Source: Paenibacillus glycanilyticus
GTDB lineage: Bacteria; Bacillota; Bacilli; Paenibacillales; Paenibacillaceae
Reading direction: 5' to 3'
DNA: 64,000 nucleotides
Assembly: GCF_023715145.1 (NCBI RefSeq)
Contig: NZ_JAMBNP010000005.1
Coordinates: forward strand, 434,001-498,000
Position 1 is the first letter of the stretch, and each line of letters starts with the position of its first letter. Below are positions 26,251 through 35,470 of this stretch, piece after piece. The position numbers were made by a program, and so were the translations under genes. Under the pieces are notes generated by a model, which was not told the DNA's origin, did no database searches, and saw only the letters and a program-made list of their open reading frames with translations.

Positions 26251-26414
26251 CTTTTATTCCCATGCTGCAGTCTTACTGGAAATTTTTAACGCTGCGAAAA
26301 CATTTCTATGAAATGGAATTGATGCTTAAGCCCTATAGTAGGTCTAAAGTGTCTATCCAAAGCGAGAATTACGACAAATGCTTGAGGAGTCCACAGAGAG
26401 AAAGGTGAGAGACT

Positions 26415-27554
26415 ATGACCAATGCCGTACTGGATCGTCAACCGCAAGAAAGACAAGGTGAAGCTGCCGCCCCCATCACAACCCGCCTGCTGGGATTTAT
26501 CCGCAAGGTACCCGTAATTGCTGCATCCTGTTCCTGTAAAGAGACGATTGCGCTATTCAAGCAATATCCGGACAGCGAGTGCGTAGTAATCAGCGGTGAG
26601 GGAGCGGATAAGGACAAGCCGGCAGGCCTTATGATGCGCAACCAATTTTTTATGCGGCTCAGTCAGAGGTTTGGCGTAGATCTGTATTACGAGAAGCCGA
26701 TCTCGGAGCTGATGGATCCTTCTCCTTTAATCGTGGATCAAAGTTATTCTCCGCAGCAACTAATCGATAATGCGCTGAAGCGTGACGACAGCGTTCTGTA
26801 CAATTGCGTCATCGTGACCAAAGAAGACCGCGTGACCGGAATCCTGACCGTATCTGACCTGCTTCGCATGTCCAGGCAGCTTCAACAGGAAGCGGTGGAC
26901 GGGCAGGTAAAGACGATCAACAGCGTTGGAGGACGGGTGAAAGAAATCGATGAGGCGGTAAGCTCGGTCCGCCAATCGGCACAGGATGGGAAGCAGATAT
27001 CTGCGGACATGGTGGACTTGACGCTAAGCGGCAAGAATCAGCTGGACAAGGTGACCGCTGCATTCGGCAAGCTGGCCGCGAACTCCATGCAGCAGGAGAA
27101 GCGCATGAACGAGCTGCAGGCTGAAGCGGGTTCCATCAGCCATGTCTCCAAGCTGATTAAAGAGCTGGCGGAGCAGAGCAACCTGCTGGCCATTAATGCT
27201 TCAATCGAAGCGGCGCGCGCGGGCGAGCATGGCAGAGGGTTTGCCGTCGTAGCAGGCGAGGTTATGAAGCTGGCAAGCGAAACGAAGCGCTCGGCAGAAG
27301 CGATTACGACCTTAACGAAGACCATTGTAGAAGCCATTGAGCAGACCGCGTCGCTTGCGCGAGAGGGTCGTGAAGAGGCGGTTGTCAGCGAATCCTGCGT
27401 GCAAGAGGCAGGCAGCGTGTTTAATCACCTGTTGCAGGCATCGGCAAACAGCAAGAATAGCACGGAACAGATTGGGCGGCTCTCGGAGCAGGCTTATCAG
27501 CAGACCGTACATGTCTCCAAAGAGATCGATAAGCTTCTGGAGTCCTATTTTTAA
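26415..27554 (+). CDS. Soluble methyl-accepting chemotaxis-type protein with CBS domains
   Basis: The 379-residue protein has no membrane segment. Residues about 20-155 hold a CBS pair ([69 protein letters not shown]), which usually binds adenine nucleotides. Residues about 165-379 are a coiled-coil signalling domain with the conserved hairpin tip ([31 protein letters not shown]). The tip binds CheA and CheW, so it could feed energy or nucleotide state into chemotaxis. No flagellar or che gene is nearby. The start is ATG 26415 after AGAAAGGTGAGAG. The stop codon lies inside the first PhoP-type 6-mer ahead of pstB. Confidence 0.8.
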   Translation: MTNAVLDRQPQERQGEAAAPITTRLLGFIRKVPVIAASCSCKETIALFKQYPDSECVVISGEGADKDKPAGLMMRNQFFMRLSQRFGVDLYYEKPISELMDPSPLIVDQSYSPQQLIDNALKRDDSVLYNCVIVTKEDRVTGILTVSDLLRMSRQLQQEAVDGQVKTINSVGGRVKEIDEAVSSVRQSAQDGKQISADMVDLTLSGKNQLDKVTAAFGKLAANSMQQEKRMNELQAEAGSISHVSKLIKELAEQSNLLAINASIEAARAGEHGRGFAVVAGEVMKLASETKRSAEAITTLTKTIVEAIEQTASLAREGREEAVVSESCVQEAGSVFNHLLQASANSKNSTEQIGRLSEQAYQQTVHVSKEIDKLLESYF

Positions 27555-27604
27555 CATGGAATTTACAAAACGGCAATACGGGATTTACAAACGGCTAGTA
27601 GGAT
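27551..27604 (+). promoter_or_regulatory. PhoP-box promoter of pstB-phoU
   Basis: Four 6-mers sit at exact 11-base steps: TTAACA (27551), TTTACA (27562), GCAATA (27573) and TTTACA (27584). This matches the Bacillus Pho box, TTAACA-like repeats separated by five bases. TAGGAT (27599-27604) is at the right distance for a -10 if the last repeat ends at -22. No -35 is needed for an activated promoter. Confidence 0.65.
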
Positions 27605-27613
27605 AGATACGTC

Positions 27614-27651
27614 AGGGTAATTTACGGTTATCAGATAGGTTACCCTTTTTT
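27614..27651 (+). terminator. Hairpin with T-run between the chemoreceptor gene and pstB
   Basis: AGGGTAA (27614-27620) pairs perfectly with TTACCCT (27640-27646) and is followed by six Ts. It can end the chemoreceptor transcript, but it lies downstream of the predicted Pho-dependent start site, so pstB transcripts would also have to pass it. Confidence 0.6.
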
Positions 27652-27752
27652 ACTACGGTTATGATATTCGAAATGAATGGCCAAGCCTCAGTATGAAACT
27701 GTTCATCTGGGGCCGCTGTTCATTATCTATGTATATGCGGAGGAGAACGATC

Positions 27753-28529
27753 ATGCAAACGACCTTATTGCAGACGCAACCCTTAATCAACATTAACAAC
27801 CTGAATCTGTATTATGGAGCTTTCCATGCCTTAAAAGATGTTTCGCTTACTATTCCCGAGAAGGCGATTACCGCCTTTATCGGTCCTTCCGGCTGCGGCA
27901 AATCCACGCTGCTCCGCACCCTGAACCGGATGAACGATATGATTCCGGGGACAAGAATTGAAGGCAGCATCGCGATTGGCGGAACGGAAATTTATTCGAA
28001 CGATGTGGATGTGGAGACGCTTCGCAAGAAGGTGGGCATGGTGTTCCAGCAGCCGAATCCTTTTCCGAAATCGATTTATGACAACGTGGCTTACGGTCCG
28101 CGACTCCATGGCATTACGAGCAAGAAGCAGCTGGATGAGATTGTAGAGACAAGTCTGAAGTCGGCTGTACTCTGGGATGAAGTGAAGGATTACTTGAAGC
28201 GCTCGGCGCTCAGCCTCTCCGGCGGTCAGCAGCAGCGGCTTTGCATTGCGCGCGCCATTGCGGTTAATCCGGACGTTCTTCTTATGGACGAAGCTACTTC
28301 GGCGCTTGATCCAATCTCCACGCTGAAGATCGAAGAATTAGCGCAAGAGCTGAAAGACCGTTATACGATCGTGATGGTTACGCATAACATGCATCAAGCG
28401 GCGCGTGTCTCGAATCAGACGGTCTTCTTCTTGAACGGCGAGGTTGTGGAGTTCTCCGAAACGGAGAAGCTGTTCTCCAACCCGACTGACCAGCGGACAG
28501 AAGATTATATTAGCGGACGTTTCGGCTAA
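27753..28529 (+). CDS. pstB: Phosphate ABC transporter ATP-binding protein PstB
   Basis: This is a 258-residue ATPase. Walker A is GPSGCGKST, the signature [14 protein letters not shown], Walker [13 protein letters not shown] and the switch His is in MVTHNMHQA. The [13 protein letters not shown] and [19 protein letters not shown] blocks are specific for PstB. It powers high-affinity phosphate uptake together with PstS, PstC and PstA, which are not in this window. I set the start at ATG 27753 because GGAGGAG lies 8 bases before it; an in-frame ATG 60 bases upstream lacks a ribosome site. phoU follows 18 bases later. Confidence 0.93.
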   Translation: MQTTLLQTQPLININNLNLYYGAFHALKDVSLTIPEKAITAFIGPSGCGKSTLLRTLNRMNDMIPGTRIEGSIAIGGTEIYSNDVDVETLRKKVGMVFQQPNPFPKSIYDNVAYGPRLHGITSKKQLDEIVETSLKSAVLWDEVKDYLKRSALSLSGGQQQRLCIARAIAVNPDVLLMDEATSALDPISTLKIEELAQELKDRYTIVMVTHNMHQAARVSNQTVFFLNGEVVEFSETEKLFSNPTDQRTEDYISGRFG

Positions 28530-28547
28530 GACAAGGGGGATGAAGTA

Positions 28548-29222
28548 ATGATGACGACGAGAAAAGAGTTTGACCATGGCTTGGAGCAGCTCCATAATCT
28601 GCTCGTTGAGATGGGAACATTCGTGGAAGAAGCGCTGGTGGATTCGATGAAGGCGCTTAGCGGCACGGATGTAGAGAAAGCAAGAGCGATCATCAGCAAT
28701 GACCAGCATTTGAACCATCTGGAGGATCAGATTACGGATCTTGGCTCGAAGCTGATTGCTACGCAGCAGCCGGTTGCGAAGGACCTTCGCCGGATTTTGG
28801 CCGCGTTCAAGATTGCGTCGGATCTCGAGAGAATGGGCGATCTTTGCGTAAACATTGCGAAGTTTGTTGTTCGTCTTGAAGGGCAGCCTCTCATCAAGCC
28901 TTTGATCGACTTGCCTCGCATGGCGGAAATCGTGCAGACGATGACTTATGAGTCGATCCAATCCTTCGTACAGGAAAACGTGGATCTGGCTTACAAGCTG
29001 GCAACGGAAGATGATCAGGTTGATGCGCTTTGCGCGCAAATCTCGCGCGAGCTGTTGTCGCTTATGATGGAGAATCCGCGCAACATTACGCAAGCGACGG
29101 TTCTGAACTTTGTAGCCCGCAACATCGAGCGCATCGGCGACCATGCCACCAACATCGGCGAGAGCGTCGTTTATCTCGTAACGAACAAACGTCCGGATCT
29201 GAATATCCAGCACAATATTTAA
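28548..29222 (+). CDS. phoU: Phosphate signalling protein PhoU
   Basis: The 224-residue all-alpha protein has two three-helix PhoU repeats, each with the metal-binding ERMGD-type motif: ASDLERMGDLCVNIAKF (about 89-105) and ARNIERIGDHATNIGESVVY near the C-terminus. PhoU couples the state of the Pst transporter to PhoR and dampens phosphate uptake when phosphate is ample. It shares the Pho-box promoter with pstB and ends in a strong terminator. AAGGGGGATGAAG precedes ATG 28548. Confidence 0.93.
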   Translation: MMTTRKEFDHGLEQLHNLLVEMGTFVEEALVDSMKALSGTDVEKARAIISNDQHLNHLEDQITDLGSKLIATQQPVAKDLRRILAAFKIASDLERMGDLCVNIAKFVVRLEGQPLIKPLIDLPRMAEIVQTMTYESIQSFVQENVDLAYKLATEDDQVDALCAQISRELLSLMMENPRNITQATVLNFVARNIERIGDHATNIGESVVYLVTNKRPDLNIQHNI

Positions 29223-29232
29223 AGGTTAGCAA

Positions 29233-29278
29233 AAAAAGCCTGTTACCCGAGCGAGCTGCTCGGATGACGGGCTTTTTT
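29233..29278 (+). terminator. Terminator after phoU
   Basis: AAAAGCC-GT-CCGAGC pairs with GCTCGG-AC-GGCTTTT and ends in six Ts. Confidence 0.8.
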
Positions 29279-29400
29279 GCGTTGGGTTACAACAATCGGA
29301 AACAAAAGATACCCTAGCGGTATTTACCCGGCCGATGGCGAGGAGTTTGCTTCATAAATATGGTATGATAGAGGGTAGAAATGTTTAGTGAGGTGTCGGA

Positions 29401-32079
29401 ATGGACAAGTGGATATTAATTGACGGCAATAGTATCGCGAACCGTGCATTTTATGCGATGCCGCCGCTTACAAACTCAGCAGGTTTACATACGAATGCGG
29501 TGTTTGGATTTACAACGATGCTGCTTAAATTGCTGGAAGACGAGAAGCCAACTCATGTGCTTGTTGCATTTGATGCGGGGAAAATCGTGTTCCGCCATGA
29601 AGGCTATACGGAATATAAAGGCGGGCGGGCGAAGACTCCGCCTGAGCTATCCGAGCAGTTTCCGGTGATGAAGGATTTGCTGAAGGCATTTGGCATCTCG
29701 CAATTCGAGCTGTCCGGCTATGAAGCCGACGATATTATCGGCACGCTGACGCGATTGGCAGATGAGCAGAACGTTGAAACGCTTGTTGTGACGGGCGATA
29801 AGGACATGCTGCAGCTGGCCTCTGATAATGTGACCATTGCGATTACACGCAAAGGGATTAGCGAGGTGGAGCATTTTTCCCCGGCTGCCATCGACGAGAA
29901 GTATGGGCTGAAACCGATGCAGATCATCGACCTGAAGGGTCTGATGGGCGACGCGTCGGACAATATCCCGGGTATTCCGGGCGTTGGCGAGAAGACTGCG
30001 CTGAAGATGCTGCATGAATTCGGCTCGGTAGAAGAAGTGCTGGCGAACACGGGAAGTCTCAAAGGCAAGATGAAGGAAAAGGTTGAGACCCATAAAGACG
30101 ATGCGGTTATGAGCAAAAAGCTCGCGACAATCTTCCGCGAAGTGCCGCTTGAGCATAGCACGGAGGATATTAAGTATGAAGGCTACCAGCCGGCCGTACT
30201 TGCCGACGCGTTCCGCAAGCTGGAGTTCAAGTCGCTTATTGAGCGCCTGGATCTCAACGGCGCCGGTTCCGAAGGCGGCGGTGCAGCTCCTCCTGCCGCC
30301 GAGTTGAACTTAGTTGTTATCGAATCGGATAATGACGGCGAGGCGCTGCAAACGATGCTGTCGGCCTTGCAGACGGATGGCGAGGAGCATGGCTTGTATA
30401 TAGAAGCGATTGGCGAAAACCCGCATCAGGCCGTAGTGCTAGGCCTAGCGGCAGCGATAGGCGATACGGCTTACGTAGTGCCCGTAGCAGCCCTTCAACA
30501 GCCGTTTGCCAAGGAACTGCGGGAATGGCTGGCTGATGCGGACAAGCCGAAAAACGGCTTCGATACGCACAAGACGGAGCTGGCGCTCGGCTGGAGCGGG
30601 ATTCAATGGAGAGGCGTAGCTTTTGATGTGCAGCTTGCCGCCTATTTGCTGGATCCGACAGACACGAATCTGACGCTTAATGCTTTATGCGACCGATATG
30701 GCCAAGCCTCGGTGCCTCATGATGAAGCGGTATATGGCAAAGGCGCCAAATTCAAGGTGCCGGATAACGATGCATTGTACCGCCATTTGGCAGTTAAGGC
30801 GGATGCGGTCCGCAAGCTTACAGCACTTATGCGTGCCGATCTCGAGAAGAGAGGCATGAATCAGCTGTATTACGAGCTGGAGCAGCCGTTATCGGTCGTT
30901 CTGGCAGGAATGGAGCGTCAAGGGATTAAGGTTGAGAAAGCCGAGCTTGAGCGTCTCGGAAGCGAGCTGGAGAGCAAGCTGTCGGTAGCCGTCAGCGAGA
31001 TTTACCGCTTGGCTGGCATGGAATTCAATATTGGCTCTCCCAAACAGCTGGGAGAGGTTTTGTTCGAGAAGCTGGGGCTCAAAGCGCAAAAGAAAACAAA
31101 GACCGGTTACTCCACAGACGCGGAAGTATTAGAGAAACTGTCGTCGGAGCATGAGATTGTTCCGCTTATCCTGCATTACCGTACTTTGTCGAAGCTGCAG
31201 TCGACTTATATTGAAGGACTTCTTAAAGAGGTTCGTCCTGAAACCGGCAAGATCCATACGTATTACCGCCAGACGATTGCGGCAACGGGACGTCTCAGCA
31301 GCCAGTTCCCGAATCTGCAGAACATTCCGATCCGTCTTGAAGAAGGCCGTCAGATTCGCAAGGCATTTGTGCCTTCCGAGCCGGGCTGGTACATTCTTGC
31401 GGCGGACTATTCGCAGATTGAGCTGCGCGTGCTTGCCCATATTTCGGGCGATGAGCGGCTCAAGGAAGCTTTTATCCACGACATGGATATTCATACGAAG
31501 ACGGCAATGGACGTATTTGGCGTTACCGCCGATCAGGTCGATTCGAATATGCGCCGTTCAGCGAAGGCGGTTAACTTCGGGATCGTGTACGGAATAAGTG
31601 ATTTCGGCTTATCTCAGAACTTGAACATAACGCGTAAGGAAGCGGCTCATTTTATCGAGCAGTATTTCGAAGTCTTCCAAGGTGTACGCAAGTATATGGA
31701 CGATATCGTCATGCAGGCACGCCGTGACGGCTATGTGACGACATTGCTGGAGCGCCGCCGTTATCTGCCTGAGATCAAGGCGTCCAACTTCAATCTCCGT
31801 TCCTTCGCGGAGCGTACGGCTATGAATACGCCGATTCAGGGAACTGCGGCTGATATTATCAAGCTGGCGATGGTTCGCATGGATGAGACGCTTCGCGAGC
31901 GCGGGTTGAAGAGCCGCATGCTGCTGCAAGTGCATGACGAACTTGTCTTCGAGGTTCCGGAAGAAGAGTTAGAGCTCATGAAGGAGCTTGTGCCAAGCAC
32001 CATGGCCGGCGCGCTGAAGCTGGACGTGCCGCTGAAGGCGGACGTGAATTACGGCGTTAACTGGTACGAAGCGAAGTAA
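29401..32079 (+). CDS. polA: DNA polymerase I
   Basis: The 892-residue enzyme has an N-terminal 5'-3' exonuclease domain (residues 1-290: LIDGNSIANRAFYA, ELSGYEADDIIGTL, LKGLMGDASDNIPGIPGVGEKTA), a middle domain (about 310-490), and the polymerase domain. Motif A is LAADYSQIELRVLAH, the O-helix is RRSAKAVNFGIVYGISDFGL, and motif C is LLQVHDELVFE. In the middle domain the metal-binding DxE of proofreading enzymes is gone (LYIEAIGE stands where DTE is expected), as usual in Bacillus-type Pol I, so no 3'-5' editing is predicted. It fills gaps and removes primers. It heads a unit with mutM, ytaF and coaE. GAGGTG precedes ATG 29401; an extended TGGTATGAT -10 is at 29362-29369. Confidence 0.95.
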   Translation: MDKWILIDGNSIANRAFYAMPPLTNSAGLHTNAVFGFTTMLLKLLEDEKPTHVLVAFDAGKIVFRHEGYTEYKGGRAKTPPELSEQFPVMKDLLKAFGISQFELSGYEADDIIGTLTRLADEQNVETLVVTGDKDMLQLASDNVTIAITRKGISEVEHFSPAAIDEKYGLKPMQIIDLKGLMGDASDNIPGIPGVGEKTALKMLHEFGSVEEVLANTGSLKGKMKEKVETHKDDAVMSKKLATIFREVPLEHSTEDIKYEGYQPAVLADAFRKLEFKSLIERLDLNGAGSEGGGAAPPAAELNLVVIESDNDGEALQTMLSALQTDGEEHGLYIEAIGENPHQAVVLGLAAAIGDTAYVVPVAALQQPFAKELREWLADADKPKNGFDTHKTELALGWSGIQWRGVAFDVQLAAYLLDPTDTNLTLNALCDRYGQASVPHDEAVYGKGAKFKVPDNDALYRHLAVKADAVRKLTALMRADLEKRGMNQLYYELEQPLSVVLAGMERQGIKVEKAELERLGSELESKLSVAVSEIYRLAGMEFNIGSPKQLGEVLFEKLGLKAQKKTKTGYSTDAEVLEKLSSEHEIVPLILHYRTLSKLQSTYIEGLLKEVRPETGKIHTYYRQTIAATGRLSSQFPNLQNIPIRLEEGRQIRKAFVPSEPGWYILAADYSQIELRVLAHISGDERLKEAFIHDMDIHTKTAMDVFGVTADQVDSNMRRSAKAVNFGIVYGISDFGLSQNLNITRKEAAHFIEQYFEVFQGVRKYMDDIVMQARRDGYVTTLLERRRYLPEIKASNFNLRSFAERTAMNTPIQGTAADIIKLAMVRMDETLRERGLKSRMLLQVHDELVFEVPEEELELMKELVPSTMAGALKLDVPLKADVNYGVNWYEAK

Positions 32080-32182
32080 ACGGTTGGATGGCGAAAGTTT
32101 CGCATAAGCAACGGGATTGACAAAAGTATCCCGTCCCGCATGCTATTCAGATCAGGTATAATGGGTGTTGAGGTGAATACAA

Positions 32183-33046
32183 ATGCCCGAATTGCCAGAG
32201 GTAGAAACGGTTAGAAGAACATTAATTGAGCTTGTCGCCGGTAAGCGAATTGCTTCGGTGACAGTTAAGCTGCCGCGTATTATTCAACGTCCCGGTGAGC
32301 CGGAGGCGTTTGCAGCGGCATTAGCCGGACGGACGATTCAGACCGTTGAGCGGCGCGGAAAGTTTTTGAGAATTCTGTTGGATGGTCTCGTGCTTGTCTC
32401 TCATCTTCGGATGGAAGGACGTTACGGCGTTTTCCCAAGCGATGAGCCTGCAGAGCTTCATACCCATGTTCTGTTCCACTTCGATGATGGAACGGATTTG
32501 AGATATAAGGACGTACGGCAATTTGGCACGATGCACCTGTTTGAGCCGGGAACGGAATTTGAGATGAAGCCGCTGAATAAGCTAGGCCTCGAGCCGCTGG
32601 ATAATGATGCTTTTACGGCAGATGCACTTAGAGGACTGCTCGGGAAGAAGTCAGGTCTGATTAAGCCTCTTCTGCTGAATCAGGAATATGTGGTAGGGCT
32701 TGGCAATATTTATGTTGATGAGGCTTTGTTCCTTGCGGGCATTCATCCCGAGCGTACGGCAGATTCCTTGAAGAAAGCGGACTGGGTCCGGCTGCATGAA
32801 GCTATAATCACGACCCTGGGGAAGGCTGTCGATGCCGGCGGCTCATCCATCAAATCCTATGTCAATGGACAAGGGGAGATGGGCATGTTCCAGCACCAAT
32901 TGCTCGTATACGGCCGGAAGAATGAGCCTTGCACAAGCTGCGGCCGCTTAATCGAGAAATCCGTTGTAGGCGGCAGAGGCACGCATACTTGCGCGAGCTG
33001 TCAGCCATTGCCGAAAGCCAAGAAGAAGGCTGTCCCGCAGGTTTAA
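32183..33046 (+). CDS. mutM: Formamidopyrimidine-DNA glycosylase (Fpg/MutM)
   Basis: This is a 287-residue base excision repair enzyme. The N-terminal MPELPEVETVRRTL supplies the catalytic proline and Glu; the beta-hairpin Lys is in ERRGKFLRI; the helix-two-turn-helix block is LNQEYVVGLGNIYVDEALF; the C-terminal zinc finger is CTSCGRLIEKS...HTCASC. It removes 8-oxoguanine and ring-opened purines and nicks the strand. It lies 103 bases after polA, a common Bacillales arrangement. The TTGACA at 32117 and TATAAT at 32157 do not pair at normal spacing, so a private promoter is uncertain. A short basic tail follows the zinc finger. Confidence 0.95.
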   Translation: MPELPEVETVRRTLIELVAGKRIASVTVKLPRIIQRPGEPEAFAAALAGRTIQTVERRGKFLRILLDGLVLVSHLRMEGRYGVFPSDEPAELHTHVLFHFDDGTDLRYKDVRQFGTMHLFEPGTEFEMKPLNKLGLEPLDNDAFTADALRGLLGKKSGLIKPLLLNQEYVVGLGNIYVDEALFLAGIHPERTADSLKKADWVRLHEAIITTLGKAVDAGGSSIKSYVNGQGEMGMFQHQLLVYGRKNEPCTSCGRLIEKSVVGGRGTHTCASCQPLPKAKKKAVPQV

Positions 33047-33160
33047 TGCACCGTAACGAATCTCCCGCATATGCTGTTGTTGTTACGAACAATAGGCGGA
33101 TGTCTAGATAAGCGCGTTTGCGCAGGTAAGACATCCCGGTGTGCGGGGGAGGGCTGCGGG

Positions 33161-33853
33161 TTGTTCGCGCATTTTGCTTCTTTGCTGGTGCTTGCTTTTG
33201 CTGTCAGTGTGGACGGCTTCGGAGTAGGCGTGACTTACGGTTTGCGGCGAATAAGAATACCGCTGATGTCGGTTGTCATTATCGCATGTTGCTCTGGTTT
33301 GGTTATATTTTTATCTATGCTGGTCGGGTCCTGGATTACGGGCTATTTATCCCCTTTTGTGGCTAAGCTGATCGGAGCGGTTGTTCTTGTGGGCATTGGC
33401 ACATGGGCGCTCTTGCAGCTGAGAAAAAGCGGACGCGAAGCTGGTGCAGCGGAAGGCGAGACTGAGCAGGCAGCAAGCATCGATCCGGAGCAGTCTGAGC
33501 GGTCACATCCGGTTCTTGTCGTCATTGTTGAATTGAAGCGCTTGGGATTGGTTATACAAATATTGCGGACTCCGCAAGCGGCCGACGTGGATAAGTCGGG
33601 TACGATTTCTGCAGCCGAAGCGGTTATGCTGGGGGTTGCCCTGTCGTTTGATGCTTTTGGCGCGGGAATCGGAGCTGCAATGATTGGATTATCTCCGGCA
33701 TTAACCCCAATTATGATTGCTGCGGCGAGTGCGATTTTCCTGCTTGGCGGGATGCGGTTTGGCTTCCGGTTCTCGAACTGGAAAGGCATGCAGGCAGTAT
33801 CGATCCTGCCGGGCATTTTATTGATTGTTATCGGAATTTGCAAGTTATTATAG
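33161..33853 (+). CDS. ytaF: Sporulation membrane protein YtaF (MntP-like)
   Basis: The protein of about 230 residues has six membrane segments in two related halves, each with a buried acidic motif: LAFAVSVDGFGVGVTYGL and LGVALSFDAFGAGIGAAMIGL. This is the MntP-type cation exporter fold. A cytosolic loop contains DVDKSGTISAAE, which fits the EF-hand calcium-loop consensus. I place the start at TTG 33161 because GGGGGAGGG is 6 bases before it and MFAHFASLLVLAFAVS matches the family; the longer upstream reading is not membrane-protein-like. It lies between mutM and coaE, the usual Bacillales setting. The transported ion is not established. Confidence 0.85.
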   Translation: MFAHFASLLVLAFAVSVDGFGVGVTYGLRRIRIPLMSVVIIACCSGLVIFLSMLVGSWITGYLSPFVAKLIGAVVLVGIGTWALLQLRKSGREAGAAEGETEQAASIDPEQSERSHPVLVVIVELKRLGLVIQILRTPQAADVDKSGTISAAEAVMLGVALSFDAFGAGIGAAMIGLSPALTPIMIAAASAIFLLGGMRFGFRFSNWKGMQAVSILPGILLIVIGICKLL

Positions 33854-33897
33854 GGCTGTAAACAGTGGGCAGGATCACTTGAACGGGGTGAAAGCTA

Positions 33898-34494
33898 ATG
33901 AAGATCGGTTTAACCGGCGGGATCGCTACCGGCAAAAGCACCGTTGCTGCCATGCTGGTAGAACGAGGTGCCATGCTGGTCGATGCTGATCAGGTTGCGA
34001 GAGAGGTTGTTATGCCCGGCGAACCGGCTTTAGAAGCGGTCGCCTCTCTGTTTGGACAAGCTGTTATACATACGGATGGGACGCTCGACCGGAAAGCACT
34101 TGGCGGCATTGTATTTAATAACACCGAATTGCTGGAGAGGCTAGAGGGTATCCTGCATCCGGCAATACGTAGTCGCATGCAGAAGCGTATCAGGGAATAT
34201 GAAGAGCAGAACCCGCATCAGCTGGTTGTTGCAGACATTCCCTTATTGTATGAGACGGGACAAGTTGAGCTGTATGACGGTATAATGGTCGTCTATGTTC
34301 CGCAGCAGCTCCAATTAAAGCGTTTAATGGAACGAAACGGTCTGGCAGAGGAAGAAGCGGTTAGGCGCATTGGACTTCAGATGGATATCGAGCAGAAGAG
34401 AAACCGTGCGGATTGGGTAATCGATAATAGCGGCTCACTTGAAGAGACAAGGCGACAGGTGGACGATTTTTGGAAAAGCAAGGGTTTGCTATGA
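33898..34494 (+). CDS. coaE: Dephospho-CoA kinase
   Basis: This 198-residue enzyme phosphorylates the ribose 3'-OH of dephospho-CoA, the last step in coenzyme A synthesis. The P-loop is GLTGGIATGKST (4-15), followed by DADQVAREVV (catalytic Asp), the LHPAIR block and VADIPLLYETG. GGGGTGAAAGC precedes ATG 33898. Its stop overlaps the start of the transglycosylase gene by four bases (ATGA), so they are translationally coupled. Confidence 0.93.
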   Translation: MKIGLTGGIATGKSTVAAMLVERGAMLVDADQVAREVVMPGEPALEAVASLFGQAVIHTDGTLDRKALGGIVFNNTELLERLEGILHPAIRSRMQKRIREYEEQNPHQLVVADIPLLYETGQVELYDGIMVVYVPQQLQLKRLMERNGLAEEEAVRRIGLQMDIEQKRNRADWVIDNSGSLEETRRQVDDFWKSKGLL

Positions 34495-35057
34495 AGTGGT
34501 TAATTCGAAAAAGAGTGCTGCTTCTTCTGCTCATCGGTCTCATCGGTATATTATTCCTTAATTCCAATTGGCTTGCCCGCATGATGTATCCGATTGAGTT
34601 CAAGGAAGACATTCGCGCAAGCGCATCAAATTATGGCGTTGACCCGCATCTGATTGCGGCAATTATCAGGACGGAGACCAATTATTCGACCGGACAAGTC
34701 TCGAAAAAAGGGGCACTCGGCCTCATGCAGATTATGCCTGATACGGCAGACTGGATCGTTCAGCAGGCAGATTTCTCCAATGTAACGAAAGATATGCTGC
34801 AGAACCGGCCGGATGTGAGTATTGAGGTTGGGGCATGGTATTTACAGTCGCTGCATAAGCAGTTCAAACAAAACACGGTAGCGGTAATCGCTGCCTATAA
34901 TGCCGGTCCCGGAAATGTACGGAAGTGGCTTGATTCGGGCAAATGGGATGGCAAGCTGGAGACAACCGATCAGATTCCATATGGGGAAACCCGCCACTAT
35001 GTACAACGCGTTATTTACTATTATAATAAGTACAAAGATCTTTATCCGATTATCTGA
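34491..35057 (+). CDS. Membrane-anchored lytic transglycosylase (SLT domain)
   Basis: In this 188-residue protein residues 6-28 are a signal anchor (VLLLLLIGLIGILFLNSNW). Residues about 40-185 form an SLT-type transglycosylase domain: catalytic Glu in AAIIRTETNYSTGQVSKKG, ALGLMQIMPDTADWI, VGAWYLQSL, and VIAAYNAGPGNV. It cleaves peptidoglycan between MurNAc and GlcNAc, outside the membrane. The setting polA-mutM-ytaF-coaE-SLT is a familiar Bacillales order. The start ATG 34491 overlaps the coaE stop. Confidence 0.92.
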   Translation: MKWLIRKRVLLLLLIGLIGILFLNSNWLARMMYPIEFKEDIRASASNYGVDPHLIAAIIRTETNYSTGQVSKKGALGLMQIMPDTADWIVQQADFSNVTKDMLQNRPDVSIEVGAWYLQSLHKQFKQNTVAVIAAYNAGPGNVRKWLDSGKWDGKLETTDQIPYGETRHYVQRVIYYYNKYKDLYPII

Positions 35058-35139
35058 CCTAGACAAGAAGAAGCCTTGGCCGTCCGTCGCTTCAGGACGG
35101 AACAGCCAAAGCATCTGTTATACATGACTGATGAAATCA

Positions 35140-35352
35140 TTATTGACGGCCTGCAAGGGATTGTTCGGCAATTTGCACCAAACGGCGAGTAATGTTACCC
35201 CCGATGTAGCCTGCGTCTTTAGTCAGCAGGTTGCCATGATAACCGTCTTGCGACAAAGCGATACCCAGCTCTTGAGCGACCTCATATTTCATTTGGTCCA
35301 GTGCTGCAGTAGCTTGCGGTACAAGTACAGTGTTGCTGTTGTTCGAGCTCAT
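35140..35352 (-). CDS. Alpha/beta-type small acid-soluble spore protein
   Basis: The 70-residue protein starts MSSNNSNTVLVPQA. KYEVAQELGI contains the cleavage site of the germination protease GPR, and GYHGNLLTKDAGYIGGNITRRLV is the conserved DNA-binding second half. SASPs coat and protect DNA in dormant spores and are degraded on germination. The AAGGAGGTGAA ribosome site is strong, and the promoter fits sigma-G. It is a single-gene unit opposite to its neighbours. A GC-rich hairpin at about 35068-35112 could end it, though its T-run is poor. Confidence 0.95.
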   Translation of the reverse strand: MSSNNSNTVLVPQATAALDQMKYEVAQELGIALSQDGYHGNLLTKDAGYIGGNITRRLVQIAEQSLAGRQ

Positions 35353-35382
35353 TGATGTTCACCTCCTTGCGGTTGGTAAATG

Positions 35383-35412
35383 TATTATGTGCGGAATTCG
35401 CATCTTCATTCA
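35383..35412 (-). promoter_or_regulatory. Sigma-G promoter of the SASP gene
   Basis: On the minus strand TGAATG (35407-35412) and CATAATA (35383-35389) are separated by 17 bases, close to the forespore consensus TGAATA-N17-CATACTA. Confidence 0.75.
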
Positions 35413-35470
35413 GGTAACGATTGGAAATGTCTCGATAAAATAAAAACAATATCCGGAAGGAGTGAAAATG

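Noticed and set aside
32117..32162. TTGACA and TATAAT as a mutM promoter
   Set aside because: The two hexamers are 34 bases apart, so they cannot form one promoter; each alone lacks a good partner.
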